Source: an uncultured Bacteroidota bacterium
GTDB taxonomy: Bacteria; Bacteroidota; Bacteroidia; NS11-12g; UBA955
Assembly: GCA_937867025.1 (NCBI GenBank)
Contig: CALMKH010000272.1
Span: forward strand, 1-51,266
Reading direction: 5' to 3'
Length of the DNA: 51,266 nt
The notes beneath the pieces were generated by a model. It did not search any database. It was given only the letters and a program-made list of their open reading frames with translations, and was not told the DNA's origin. Position 1 is the stretch's first letter. Every line of letters begins with the position of its first letter. The position numbers and the translations under genes are program-made. Below are positions 39,848 through 48,124 of the stretch, in pieces.

Positions 39848-42082
39848 TCAGGAACCGACTTCAATCCTGAAAACATTCATGGTCGGATGCCTTTGTTTAA
39901 TGTTGCTGATAAGGTTATCCAGGTGCTTCGTGCCTTCGACATATACGGCGATAGTTCCTTCAAATGTCCCGTCGTGACTTTCAATGGTGATGGATTTCAT
40001 ATTCACGCCCATATTCTTGCTGATGATGTCAGACAAACTGCTGACAATACCCACGTCATCGATACCGATCAGCCTGAGACCTGCAAGGAACCTGTTTTCA
40101 TTTTTTACATCCGTATCTTTCCATTGCGCCTTGATAATACGGTACCCGTAGTTACTCATCAGCGAAACGGCATTCGGGCAATTGGTGCGGTGTATCTTAA
40201 CCCCTTCGCCTATGGTTATAAACCCGAAAATATCATCTCCGGGGATAGGGTTGCAGCACTTGGCGAGATTATATGGCAGGTCGTATTCTTCACCAACGAT
40301 TATTTCGCTCTTTCTGTTGTTCTGCGTCTGCCTTTCCACCTCACTCTGGCTCTTGTTCTGGCTCTGGGAAATCTTCTTGTTGACAATATCGCTGATAAGC
40401 AGCTTTTCGCTGGGAATAAGCTCTTTGTTAATAGCGTAATAGAGGTCGAGCGGGCTTTGAACCTTGAAGTATCGCACCAGTTTCTGGATATTGTCGTCGT
40501 TAAACTCGATCTTTTCCTTATGGAATTTTTTCTTTAGTATCTCTTTGCCTTTTTCCGCCAGTTCGCGCTTGGATTCCCTGAGAAAATTGCGTATCCGGGC
40601 TATGGCTTTACCGGTGATCACGAAATTCAGCCACTCTTCGCGCGGATGTTGCTTTTCCGAAGTAAGTATCTCTACCTGGTCGCCGTTGGAAAGCTGATGG
40701 CTTAGCGGAACCAACCTGTTATTGAGTTTGGCGCCTATGCATTTGCTTCCAACCTGGGTATGTATTTCAAATGCGAAATCGAGAGCTGTAGCGCCTTTTG
40801 GCAGTTTTTTCAGATCGCCGTTAGGTGTAAATACAAATATTTCCTCATGTATGAGCTGCAGCTTGAAATCATCCAGAAATTCAAGGGCATTTGATGAAGG
40901 GTTTTCAAGTATATCCTTTATCCTGGCAAGCCAGCCGTCAACACCGCCTGTTTTACCATCATTCTCTATGCCATCCTTGCTGTTCTTGTATTTCCAGTGT
41001 GCTGCATAACCCTTTTCAGCTATCTCGTCCATGCGTTCCGTCCTGATCTGCACTTCCACCCATTTACCGTCATTGCTCATGACCGTGGTATGCAGGCTTT
41101 CATAACCGTTGCTTTTGGGAGTTGTGATCCAGTCACGGGTCCTGGAAGGGTTTGGTTTATAGATATCAGTTACGATGGAATAGGCTGTCCAGCAATCAGA
41201 TTTTTCCTTTTCAGGCGACGAATCGAGGATGATGCGGATAGCAAACAGGTCGTAAACCTGTTCGAACGGAATATCCTGGTGATTCATCTTCTTAAGAATA
41301 CTGTAAATACTTTTCGGGCGTCCCTTGATTTCGAATTTCAGGTCTGTTTCTTCAAGCTTTTTCTTTATAGGCTCTATGAATTTTCTGACGAAACGGTCCC
41401 TTTCCGCTTTCTTGGCGTTCAGCTTGGCCGAGATCTCTTTGTAAGCTTCCCGCTGGGTGTATTTGATAGAGAGGTCTTCAAGCTCGGACTTGACATTATA
41501 CAAGCCCAGCCTGTGTGCCAGGGGAGCATAGAGAAAAAGCGTTTCACTGGCAATCTTAAGCTGGTTTTTACGGCTCATGCTGTCAAGTGTGCGCATGTTG
41601 TGAAGGCGGTCGCAGAGCTTTACAAGGATAACACGCACATCATCACTCAGGGTAAGCAGCATTTTACGGAAGTTCTCAGCCTGCATGCTGTCCGTGTGAT
41701 CGAACACTTCCTTGATCTTGGTAAGTCCGTCAACGATCCTGGCTGTCTTTTCGCCGAATTTACGCTTGATATCCTCAATTGTGTAATCGCTGTCTTCAAC
41801 GACATCATGTATGAGGGCGCATACAATGGAAGTAGTGCCGAGACCGATCTCCTGGGCAGCAATTTTCGCTACGGCAATAGGATGGTAGATATAAGGTTCG
41901 CCGGACTTGCGCCTCATGTCCTTATGGGCGTCAAGCGCCATATCGAATGCCGCCCTGATAGCTCTTTTCTGCTCTATGGTAAGTTCATGCCGGATGGATC
42001 GGAGAAGCGATTTGTATCTTTTAAGGATTTCTTTTCTTTCCGTTTCTTCACGCTCAATAATGGAAATTTCCGGTTCGGCCAT
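39848..42082 (-). CDS. Bifunctional (p)ppGpp synthetase/hydrolase (Rel/SpoT)
   Basis: 744 residues, a full-length long RSH protein. The hydrolase HD domain (~residues 45-200) contains EPYIYHPIAVAKI and HDVVEDSDYT, so the metal-binding HD pair is intact. The synthetase domain (~245-370) has GRPKSIYSILKKM, DWITTPKSNGYESLHTTV and EVQIRTERMDEIAEKGYAAHW. The TGS domain (~410-470) begins IFVFTPNGDLKKLPKGATALDFAF. A zinc-finger-type segment has AKCCNPIPGDDIFGF, and the C-terminal ACT domain is near 660-744 (GLRLIGIDDVGIVSSLSDII). It makes and degrades the stringent-response alarmone on ribosomes. As the only RSH seen, it is expected to carry both activities. Confidence 0.95.
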   Translation of the reverse strand: MAEPEISIIEREETERKEILKRYKSLLRSIRHELTIEQKRAIRAAFDMALDAHKDMRRKSGEPYIYHPIAVAKIAAQEIGLGTTSIVCALIHDVVEDSDYTIEDIKRKFGEKTARIVDGLTKIKEVFDHTDSMQAENFRKMLLTLSDDVRVILVKLCDRLHNMRTLDSMSRKNQLKIASETLFLYAPLAHRLGLYNVKSELEDLSIKYTQREAYKEISAKLNAKKAERDRFVRKFIEPIKKKLEETDLKFEIKGRPKSIYSILKKMNHQDIPFEQVYDLFAIRIILDSSPEKEKSDCWTAYSIVTDIYKPNPSRTRDWITTPKSNGYESLHTTVMSNDGKWVEVQIRTERMDEIAEKGYAAHWKYKNSKDGIENDGKTGGVDGWLARIKDILENPSSNALEFLDDFKLQLIHEEIFVFTPNGDLKKLPKGATALDFAFEIHTQVGSKCIGAKLNNRLVPLSHQLSNGDQVEILTSEKQHPREEWLNFVITGKAIARIRNFLRESKRELAEKGKEILKKKFHKEKIEFNDDNIQKLVRYFKVQSPLDLYYAINKELIPSEKLLISDIVNKKISQSQNKSQSEVERQTQNNRKSEIIVGEEYDLPYNLAKCCNPIPGDDIFGFITIGEGVKIHRTNCPNAVSLMSNYGYRIIKAQWKDTDVKNENRFLAGLRLIGIDDVGIVSSLSDIISKNMGVNMKSITIESHDGTFEGTIAVYVEGTKHLDNLISNIKQRHPTMNVFRIEVGS

Positions 42083-42099
42083 ACAGGTTTTTAATCCTT

Positions 42100-42107
42100 C
42101 AAAATTA
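42100..42107 (-). promoter_or_regulatory. -7 promoter element TAATTTTG
   Basis: Exact TAnnTTTG match on the minus strand, 17 nt before the rsh ATG at 42082. Confidence 0.52.
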
Positions 42108-42241
42108 CGTGAAATTTTGCTATTTTAAGAAGGGTTGGGCCGGGGGATATTTACATTAATGAATTTACTGACTGATTATTTGCACATTGAAGTGAATCAG
42201 CTATCGTCGCAATACCATACAAAAACTTGGGGGATACCAAT

Positions 42242-42274
42242 AAAAAAGGGTGACCGAAAGATCACCCTTTTTTT
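42242..42274. terminator. Rho-independent terminator after rpsA
   Basis: AAAAAAGGGTGA pairs with TCACCCTTTTTT around CCGAAAGA. It lies 15 bp downstream of the rpsA stop and is symmetrical enough to work in both directions. Confidence 0.88.
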
Positions 42275-42289
42275 AAAGTATATTAAGTA

Positions 42290-44425
42290 TTAAGCCTGTA
42301 AAGACTTAGCTTCTTCGATCCATGCATGCCACTGGTCAAGACTAGTCATGCTGTCGTTCTGTTCTAACTCAGCTATCTTTTCGTCGGTCAGTGCAACCAG
42401 GTCAGCGTAGGTGTGAATACCCATGGCATTCAGCCTTTTTTCAAAAGCAGGGCCTATACCGCCAATTTTTTTCAGGTCATCGCCTTTACCGGTTTCAGGA
42501 GCTGATTCATTAGTCGGGGCAGGAGCTTCTTCCTTGGCCTTCTTTTCAGCTTTTGGTTTCTCTTCCTTTGAACCTGCATTGTCAAACATTGCTTTCAGAT
42601 CGCTGAAGGCATCCAGTTCGCCAAGAGTCGATTTGTCATTGGCTTTATTGATGTTTTTGGAAGGCTTGGAAGTTTTTTCCCTGTTGCCGCTTTCTTCTGA
42701 ATGTTTAGCCTTCTCGTCGGCTTTCCATGTATTGGTATGTGACAGGACGATGCTTTTGTTCTCCTTGTTGAATTCAATTACTTCGAACAGCAGTACTTCC
42801 GAATCCTTCACCTTACCGCCGTTTTCTTTCACAAGATGGCGTTTAGGAGCAAATCCTTCGATACCGTATTGCAATTGCACGGTGGCACCTTTGTCATTCA
42901 CGCCTACAACAGTGCCTTCATGCTTGCTGCCGACAAAGAAGATAGTCTCGAATGTATCCCACGGATTTTCCTCAAGTTGCTTGTGACCTAATGAAAGCCT
43001 GCGGTTTTCAGAATCAACCTCAAGTACTACGACATCGATCTTTTCATCTTTCTTGATGAATTCTGACGGGTGCTTGATCTTTTTGGTCCAGGACAGGTCG
43101 GATACGTGTACCAGGCCATCTACGCCTTCTTCAAGCTCAATAAACAGGCCATAGCTGGTAAGGTTCTTAACGATACCTGTATGCTTGCTGCCCACTTTAT
43201 ATTTTTCAACGATGGTAGACCATGGATCCGGTGTGAGTTGTTTAATGCCGAGTGACATTTTATGCTCATCTTTTTCCAGGGCTGTTATCACTGCTTCAAC
43301 TTCATCGCCAGCTTTAAGGAAGTCATGCGGGCTCCTGAGGTGACTGCTCCAGCTCATTTCTGAAACGTGAACAAGTCCTTCAACTCCCGGGGTGATTTCA
43401 ACGAAGGCACCGTAATCGGTAACGGTAACCACGCGTCCTTTAACTTTGGCGCCAACTTTAATGTTTTCGCCCAACGCATCCCAGGGGTGTTCCGTCAACT
43501 GCTTCATACCCAATGAAATACGCTTCTTATCTTCATCAAATTCGAGAACAACCACGGTAATCTTCTGCTCAAGGTGAAGCAGTTCTTCCGGGTGGTTGAT
43601 CCTGCCCCATGACATATCCGTAATGTGCAGGAGTCCGTCTATACCTCCGAGATCAACGAATGCGCCAAACGGAGCGATGTTCTTGACAACACCTTCAAGT
43701 ACCTGGCCTTTTTCAAGTTTTGACAGGATATCTGATTTTTGAGCTTCAATATCGTCTTCTATAAGCGCTTTGTGAGAGATAACAACATTTTTGAATACGT
43801 CATTCACTTTCACGATCTTGAATTCCATATCCTTGCCAACGTACTGATCGTAATCCTTGATAGGTTTCACATCTATCTGTGAACCCGGAAGGAATGCGTC
43901 GATACCCATAACGTCCACAACGAGTCCGCCTTTAGTTCTGGTTTTAACCAGTCCTGTAAGCACTGTGCCTTCTTCCATGGCCTTGAGAATGAAATCCCAG
44001 GCTTTTTCCTGAACGGCGCGTTTACGGGAGATGATAAGCTGTCCATCCTGATCTTCCACGTTCTCAAGATAAACTTCCACTTTATCACCAACTTTCAGAT
44101 CCGGCATATCCTTGAATTCATTCCTTGAAATAATGCCGTCTGATTTGAATCCTACATTCACTACGACTTCCCTGTCTGTAATGGATACCACCTGGCCGGT
44201 GATAAGTTCATTCTGGGTAAGTGATTTAAGTGAATTGGAATACAGGTTCACCAATTCCTGGTGTTGTGCAGAATTGTAGTTGCCAAATCCTGCGTTGTCC
44301 ATGCTCCAGTCAAAATCATCCGCAGCCGGAGCTTCTTCCTTGGATTTGGTGCGGGTTTTTGGTTTCTCGGTGGCGGTATCAACTCCTGTTGGTACGTTGC
44401 CTTCTTGCATTTGTTCTTCTGTCAA
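42290..44425 (-). CDS. rpsA: 30S ribosomal protein S1 with C-terminal helix-hairpin-helix extension
   Basis: 711 residues. An acidic/charged N-terminus (~60 residues) is followed by six S1 RNA-binding repeats (for example GAFVDLGGIDGLLHITDMSW, GAFVEITPGVEGLVHVSEMSW, GLFIELEEGVDGLVHVSDLSW). S1 delivers mRNA to the 30S subunit. After the last repeat comes a low-complexity Lys/Glu/Ser/Pro-rich linker (~100 residues). A 63-residue tail then starts DDLKKIGGIGPAFEKRL and includes YADLVALTDEKIAELE, a helix-hairpin-helix domain. The start is TTG at 44425, chosen because AGGAGG lies 9 nt upstream; the next in-frame ATG is five codons downstream and too far from it. The usual Bacteroidota S1 is, as I recall, nearer 600 residues. 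Confidence 0.92.
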   Translation of the reverse strand: MTEEQMQEGNVPTGVDTATEKPKTRTKSKEEAPAADDFDWSMDNAGFGNYNSAQHQELVNLYSNSLKSLTQNELITGQVVSITDREVVVNVGFKSDGIISRNEFKDMPDLKVGDKVEVYLENVEDQDGQLIISRKRAVQEKAWDFILKAMEEGTVLTGLVKTRTKGGLVVDVMGIDAFLPGSQIDVKPIKDYDQYVGKDMEFKIVKVNDVFKNVVISHKALIEDDIEAQKSDILSKLEKGQVLEGVVKNIAPFGAFVDLGGIDGLLHITDMSWGRINHPEELLHLEQKITVVVLEFDEDKKRISLGMKQLTEHPWDALGENIKVGAKVKGRVVTVTDYGAFVEITPGVEGLVHVSEMSWSSHLRSPHDFLKAGDEVEAVITALEKDEHKMSLGIKQLTPDPWSTIVEKYKVGSKHTGIVKNLTSYGLFIELEEGVDGLVHVSDLSWTKKIKHPSEFIKKDEKIDVVVLEVDSENRRLSLGHKQLEENPWDTFETIFFVGSKHEGTVVGVNDKGATVQLQYGIEGFAPKRHLVKENGGKVKDSEVLLFEVIEFNKENKSIVLSHTNTWKADEKAKHSEESGNREKTSKPSKNINKANDKSTLGELDAFSDLKAMFDNAGSKEEKPKAEKKAKEEAPAPTNESAPETGKGDDLKKIGGIGPAFEKRLNAMGIHTYADLVALTDEKIAELEQNDSMTSLDQWHAWIEEAKSLQA

Positions 44426-44434
44426 ATTTTATTT

Positions 44435-44440
44435 CCTCCT
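44435..44440 (-). promoter_or_regulatory. Strong Shine-Dalgarno AGGAGG of rpsA
   Basis: AGGAGG on the minus strand, 9 nt before the TTG start at 44425. It is the only full Shine-Dalgarno core I found at a gene start in this window, and it fixes the non-ATG start of rpsA. Confidence 0.75.
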
Positions 44441-44452
44441 TTGTTGGGGCGG

Positions 44453-44460
44453 CAAATTTA
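44453..44460 (-). promoter_or_regulatory. -7 promoter element TAAATTTG
   Basis: Exact TAnnTTTG match, 27 nt before the rpsA start codon. The short leader is just long enough to contain the Shine-Dalgarno sequence. Confidence 0.58.
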
Positions 44461-44501
44461 CAATAGAACATTTATATTTCCTACTGTTTTATATAGGGAT
44501 T

Positions 44502-44834
44502 TTAAAATTTTTTTACAATGAAAAATACACTTAAAAAAAGGAATATGAACCCCACCAGGTGGTTCCATTTCAATGGCTCCTTCAGGATAAATACCGCAAA
44601 TGCGATGAAGACAATAATGGTAATGGCTTCCTGGATGATCTTTAATTGATAGCCGCTCATGCCTTCCATTTTACCGATACGGTTTGCCGGCACCATAAAC
44701 ATATATTCTATAAATGCGATTAACCAACTAATGAGAATTACCTTCCATAAGGCAACATGCTGGAATTTTAAATGCCCGTACCACGCTATGGTCATGAACA
44801 CGTTGGAAATCAATAATAAAAGTACGGTTTTCAA
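44502..44834 (-). CDS. DUF486/DMT-family small membrane protein
   Basis: 110 residues with four hydrophobic helices, matching DUF486 of the drug/metabolite-transporter superfamily (VLLLLISNVFMTIAWYGHLKF, SWLIAFIEYMFMVPANRIG, LKIIQEAITIIVFIAFAVF, LVGFIFLFLSVFFIV). It should be an inner-membrane protein, possibly acting as a dimer. The transport substrate of the family is unknown to me. The start is TTG at 44834, sharing the TTGA overlap with the stop of the upstream lipoprotein gene, and the N-terminus then agrees with the family. It is the second gene of a two-gene unit. Confidence 0.85.
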   Translation of the reverse strand: MKTVLLLLISNVFMTIAWYGHLKFQHVALWKVILISWLIAFIEYMFMVPANRIGKMEGMSGYQLKIIQEAITIIVFIAFAVFILKEPLKWNHLVGFIFLFLSVFFIVKKF

Positions 44835-45328
44835 GGCTGGTTGTTGTATCTGTGTGAGGTTCGTGTTGCCAGGGCAGTGTTAATATCGCTTTTAACCCGG
44901 GCAATTTCGAGCCTGGTCCTGGTATTGAGTGTATCTGTTGTCAGAAGTATGTCCTCCCTGGCTTGAATGTCGTCGTATAATTGCCTGAAATACGTTGAGT
45001 ATTGCTGATCTGAAGAGTCTCTGTAACGTTCAACAGCCAGGAGAAAGTTGCGATATACGTCCTGCAGGTGCTGTTTTTCAAGCTTTGACACATCAGGGTC
45101 TTTGCCTGTCTTTGCCCCTTTCATTACAAGTCTGTATATGTCCTGCTTCTGCTGTTCGCTCAACTGCTGTTGCACGACCGGGGCAAAGGTATCCGGTTCA
45201 GACAGGCTGTCTTCGGGGAACGGGTCATTGCTGGCAGATGCCTGACGGCTTGCCTGTTCGTCCCCGCGATGATTAGTACAGGCCATAAGCCCATGCAGAA
45301 ATACCCATATCATTAATATCCGAAACAT
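44831..45328 (-). CDS. Putative lipoprotein, mostly helical, unknown function
   Basis: 165 residues. The signal sequence ends in a lipobox-like LMAC (Cys17). After a Ser/Asp/Glu/Pro-rich spacer comes a predicted helical region (VQQQLSEQQKQDIYRLVMK, LEKQHLQDVYRNFLLAVERYR, YSTYFRQLYDDIQAREDIL) with coiled-coil character. No family is recognised. It overlaps the DUF486 gene by 4 nt (TTGA), so a link to that membrane protein is possible. The terminator at 45355-45389 separates it from the next lipoprotein gene upstream. Confidence 0.65.
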   Translation of the reverse strand: MFRILMIWVFLHGLMACTNHRGDEQASRQASASNDPFPEDSLSEPDTFAPVVQQQLSEQQKQDIYRLVMKGAKTGKDPDVSKLEKQHLQDVYRNFLLAVERYRDSSDQQYSTYFRQLYDDIQAREDILLTTDTLNTRTRLEIARVKSDINTALATRTSHRYNNQP

Positions 45329-45354
45329 GCCTGTAAAAATATTAAAAACCGGAT

Positions 45355-45389
45355 AAAAAAAAAGTTGAGTTTATTCAACTCAACTTTTT
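45355..45389 (-). terminator. Rho-independent terminator
   Basis: GTTGAGTT pairs with AACTCAAC around TATTC, flanked by a run of nine A and a run of five T. It lies 36 bp downstream of the lipoprotein gene at 45425-45838, in the minus direction. Confidence 0.82.
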
Positions 45390-45424
45390 CAATATGTTTT
45401 AAAGACTGATTAGTGCTTTTTCTC

Positions 45425-45838
45425 TTATTTCTTTGTTTCTGCAGCTTTAGCATCGGCCGGAGCGGCTGGAGGAGGAGTTGTAGCAGCAGCTGTAGTATCT
45501 TTTGCAGCTTCCATAGCCTTCATTGCTTCCTCTTTCTTCTTGATGCAATCAGAATACCTTGCACCGGTAGCAGTCCAGGTTTCGTTAGTAGTGTTCAGAG
45601 TGGTTTTGTCAGCATCTGCAAGATCAGCTTCGTTAATGCCGTTCTTCACTGTTTCGTAGTCAGTGTTCCATTTAGTCCAAGCTTCTGAATTGCACATGGT
45701 GTCGGCGTCAGCAACTTTGCTTACTGAGTCTACCCAAGTTTTAAGGCTTGCAACTTTAGTGGCAGATTCATTAGCAGGCTTATTGCCGCAGGCAGCGAAG
45801 AAAGCTGCAATAATTGTTACGATGATTAACTTTTTCAT
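45425..45838 (-). CDS. Small lipoprotein with Ala/Pro/Thr-rich tail
   Basis: 137 residues from the ATG at 45838; the open frame upstream of it runs through the promoter. The signal sequence MKKLIIVTIIAAFFAAC gives lipidation at Cys17. The body is acidic and helical (LKTWVDSVSKVADADTM, WTKWNTDYETVKNGINEADL) with two further cysteines (TMCNSE and SDCIKKKEE) that could pair. The last 25 residues are a low-complexity Ala/Pro/Thr tail. It has its own promoter and a strong terminator, which suggests an abundant envelope lipoprotein. Function unknown. Confidence 0.7.
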   Translation of the reverse strand: MKKLIIVTIIAAFFAACGNKPANESATKVASLKTWVDSVSKVADADTMCNSEAWTKWNTDYETVKNGINEADLADADKTTLNTTNETWTATGARYSDCIKKKEEAMKAMEAAKDTTAAATTPPPAAPADAKAAETKK

Positions 45839-45864
45839 TCTATTATTTATTTTTAAAATTTGCG

Positions 45865-45872
45865 CAAATCTA
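45865..45872 (-). promoter_or_regulatory. -7 promoter element TAGATTTG
   Basis: Exact TAnnTTTG match, 26 nt before the ATG at 45838. Confidence 0.55.
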
Positions 45873-45913
45873 GACGAAAAAATAGATATTGCAAAACATT
45901 TTTTTGAATTATT

Positions 45914-48019
45914 TTGGGGCAGGACTATTTGCATATAAGTATTGAGTATCTGAAAGGTGTGGGTCCGCAAAAGGCAGAAATTCTCAATTCCGAACTGCAG
46001 GTTTATGTATATGGCGACCTGCTGGAATTCTACCCTTCAAGGTACATTGACAAGTCAAAAATATGGACCGTGAAAAGTATCGACGCGGACGCCGGAAATG
46101 TCCAGCTGAGAGGAAAACTGAACACAATCCAGGTGACCGGAGGCAAGCAGGCCAAACGGCTTTCCGCCGTGTTGCAGGATGAGACGGGAACCATTGAGCT
46201 GGTCTGGTTTAAGAACTACCAATATATTCTCAAGGCTCTCAAAGAAGGCGCTTTGTATACCGTATATGGAAAACCATCCGAATATTTGGGAAAATTCAAT
46301 ATTGCACATCCGGAAATTAAGCTCTTCGATCCTTCCGACAATACAAAAGGCCTTGTCATGGAGCCGGTCTATCCCCTGACGGAAAAGCTTAAATCACGTT
46401 TTATGGACTCCAGGTACATATCAGGGCTTGTCCGGCAAATAGTAAGCGATCCGAGGTTCAACATACCCGAACATATCCCGGTTTCCGTTTCCAAACCGTT
46501 GAAGCTCATAAGCAGGAAAACTGCCCTTTATCATATGCATTTTCCCGCGGATGAACGAACGCAGGCCGCTGCGGCAAGGCGTATCAAGTTTGATGAAATG
46601 TTCATTCTGGCCATGCGTTCGGAAAAGAACAGGAGCAATAGGCTCAGGGAGAAACAGGGCATACAGATGAGCCGGCCGGGCAGGCTCTTTAACCGTTTTT
46701 ATCATGAAAACCTTAGGTTCGAGCTTACGGAAGCCCAGAAACGGGTTATCAGGGAGATCCGTGAAGATGTCAAAAGCGGGAAGCAGATGAACAGGCTGCT
46801 GCAGGGTGATGTAGGCAGCGGAAAAACGATCGTGGCTTTGTTCTGCATGCTGATGAGCATTGATAACAATTATCAGGCATGCCTGATGGCCCCGACCGAA
46901 ATTCTTGCCACACAGCATTTTCTCACAATCAGGGAGATGCTTCAGGGGCTACCCCTGGAAATTGAATTGCTGACCGGATCGACCTCAAAGAAAAAGAGAG
47001 CCGGTATTTTACAGGCACTAAAATCGGGATCTATCCACATACTTATAGGGACGCATGCACTGATAGAGGAAGATGTGGAATTCGGATCGCTAGGCCTTGC
47101 CGTCATAGATGAACAGCACAGGTTCGGTGTGGCGCAAAGGGCAAAGCTATGGAATAAGACTGAGCATAAAAAACCGCATATTCTGGTGATGACGGCAACA
47201 CCCATTCCAAGGACCCTGGCCATGACGATTCACGGGGAACTGGATGTGTCGGTAATTGATGAGCTTCCCAAGGACAGGAAGCCTGTAAAAACCGTTCATC
47301 GCACAGAACGTTTCAGGGCAGAGGTGATGGAGTTCCTGCGAACCCAGATAAAGTTGGGTCGCCAGGCCTACATTGTGTATCCTTTGATAGAGGAATCGAG
47401 TAAGCTTGAATTGAACGATCTGATGAATGGGTACGATACGGTCACCGATTTTTTCCCCCTTCCCGAATACCAGGTAAGCCTTCTTCACGGACGCCTCAAG
47501 CCTGAAATCAAGGATTTCGAAATGAGGAGGTTTAAGAACGGCACCACCAACATCATGATATCCACGACGGTGATAGAGGTGGGTGTGAATGTCCCGAATG
47601 CTACGGTGATGGTTATAGAGAATGCCAACAGGTTCGGCCTGTCGCAATTGCACCAGCTGAGGGGAAGGGTGGGACGCGGTTCCGATCAGAGTTATTGTAT
47701 CCTTATGACAAAGGACGAAATGAATTTCGCTTCAAAAAAGCGGATAAAGACCATGTGCGCCACAAATAACGGTTTTGAAATATCACAGGCTGACCTGGAA
47801 TTGAGAGGGCCAGGCGACGTACTGGGTACGAGGCAAAGCGGGCTTCCTGATTTTAAACTGCTGGACCTTGTAAAGGATGGGGAGATAATCGACCTGGCAA
47901 AAAGAGCTGCGGCATACATACTTAAAAACGATCCCACATTAAGTGCTGCAGAAAATGAGGTCTTGCTGCAGCATCTCATCCGTCACCAGAACGATCATTT
48001 CTGGGGAGGGATCAGCTGA
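45914..48019 (+). CDS. recG: ATP-dependent DNA helicase RecG
   Basis: 701 residues. RecG remodels stalled forks and branched recombination intermediates. The N-terminal wedge domain (about residues 1-190, starting IEYLKGVGPQKAEIL) holds the OB fold. Helicase motifs follow: I QGDVGSGKT, Ia APTEILA, II VIDEQHRFGV, III MTATPIPRTL, then STTVIEVGVNVPNA, and VI LHQLRGRVGRG with the RecG-specific TRQSGLPDFK end. There is no ATG near the conserved N-terminus. TTG at 45914 gives the expected length, but a TATTTTG element overlaps it, so TTG at 45929 is a real alternative. The gene is divergent from the lipoprotein gene. Confidence 0.93.
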   Translation: MGQDYLHISIEYLKGVGPQKAEILNSELQVYVYGDLLEFYPSRYIDKSKIWTVKSIDADAGNVQLRGKLNTIQVTGGKQAKRLSAVLQDETGTIELVWFKNYQYILKALKEGALYTVYGKPSEYLGKFNIAHPEIKLFDPSDNTKGLVMEPVYPLTEKLKSRFMDSRYISGLVRQIVSDPRFNIPEHIPVSVSKPLKLISRKTALYHMHFPADERTQAAAARRIKFDEMFILAMRSEKNRSNRLREKQGIQMSRPGRLFNRFYHENLRFELTEAQKRVIREIREDVKSGKQMNRLLQGDVGSGKTIVALFCMLMSIDNNYQACLMAPTEILATQHFLTIREMLQGLPLEIELLTGSTSKKKRAGILQALKSGSIHILIGTHALIEEDVEFGSLGLAVIDEQHRFGVAQRAKLWNKTEHKKPHILVMTATPIPRTLAMTIHGELDVSVIDELPKDRKPVKTVHRTERFRAEVMEFLRTQIKLGRQAYIVYPLIEESSKLELNDLMNGYDTVTDFFPLPEYQVSLLHGRLKPEIKDFEMRRFKNGTTNIMISTTVIEVGVNVPNATVMVIENANRFGLSQLHQLRGRVGRGSDQSYCILMTKDEMNFASKKRIKTMCATNNGFEISQADLELRGPGDVLGTRQSGLPDFKLLDLVKDGEIIDLAKRAAAYILKNDPTLSAAENEVLLQHLIRHQNDHFWGGIS

Positions 48020-48075
48020 TTTCAAAAAAAGCACCAATTCTTTAATCATGATGTATAAATCTTCAGCGGTTCTTC

Positions 48076-48102
48076 TTTTTGTGGAATAAAATCTTATCTT
48101 TG
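48076..48102 (+). promoter_or_regulatory. Promoter of nusB
   Basis: The -7 element TATCTTTG (48095-48102) is an exact match 22 nt before the ATG. CTTTTTGTGGA lies upstream, as before the ABC-F gene, although the TTTG-to-TAnnTTTG spacing of 13 nt is shorter than usual. Confidence 0.6.
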
Positions 48103-48124
48103 CGGCCCAATTTCGTTCATATAC

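Noticed and set aside
40997-42094. A 365-residue open frame on the plus strand
   Set aside because: It lies wholly opposite the (p)ppGpp synthetase gene, whose domains are intact. The translation has no family features and the frame is a by-product of codon bias on the other strand.
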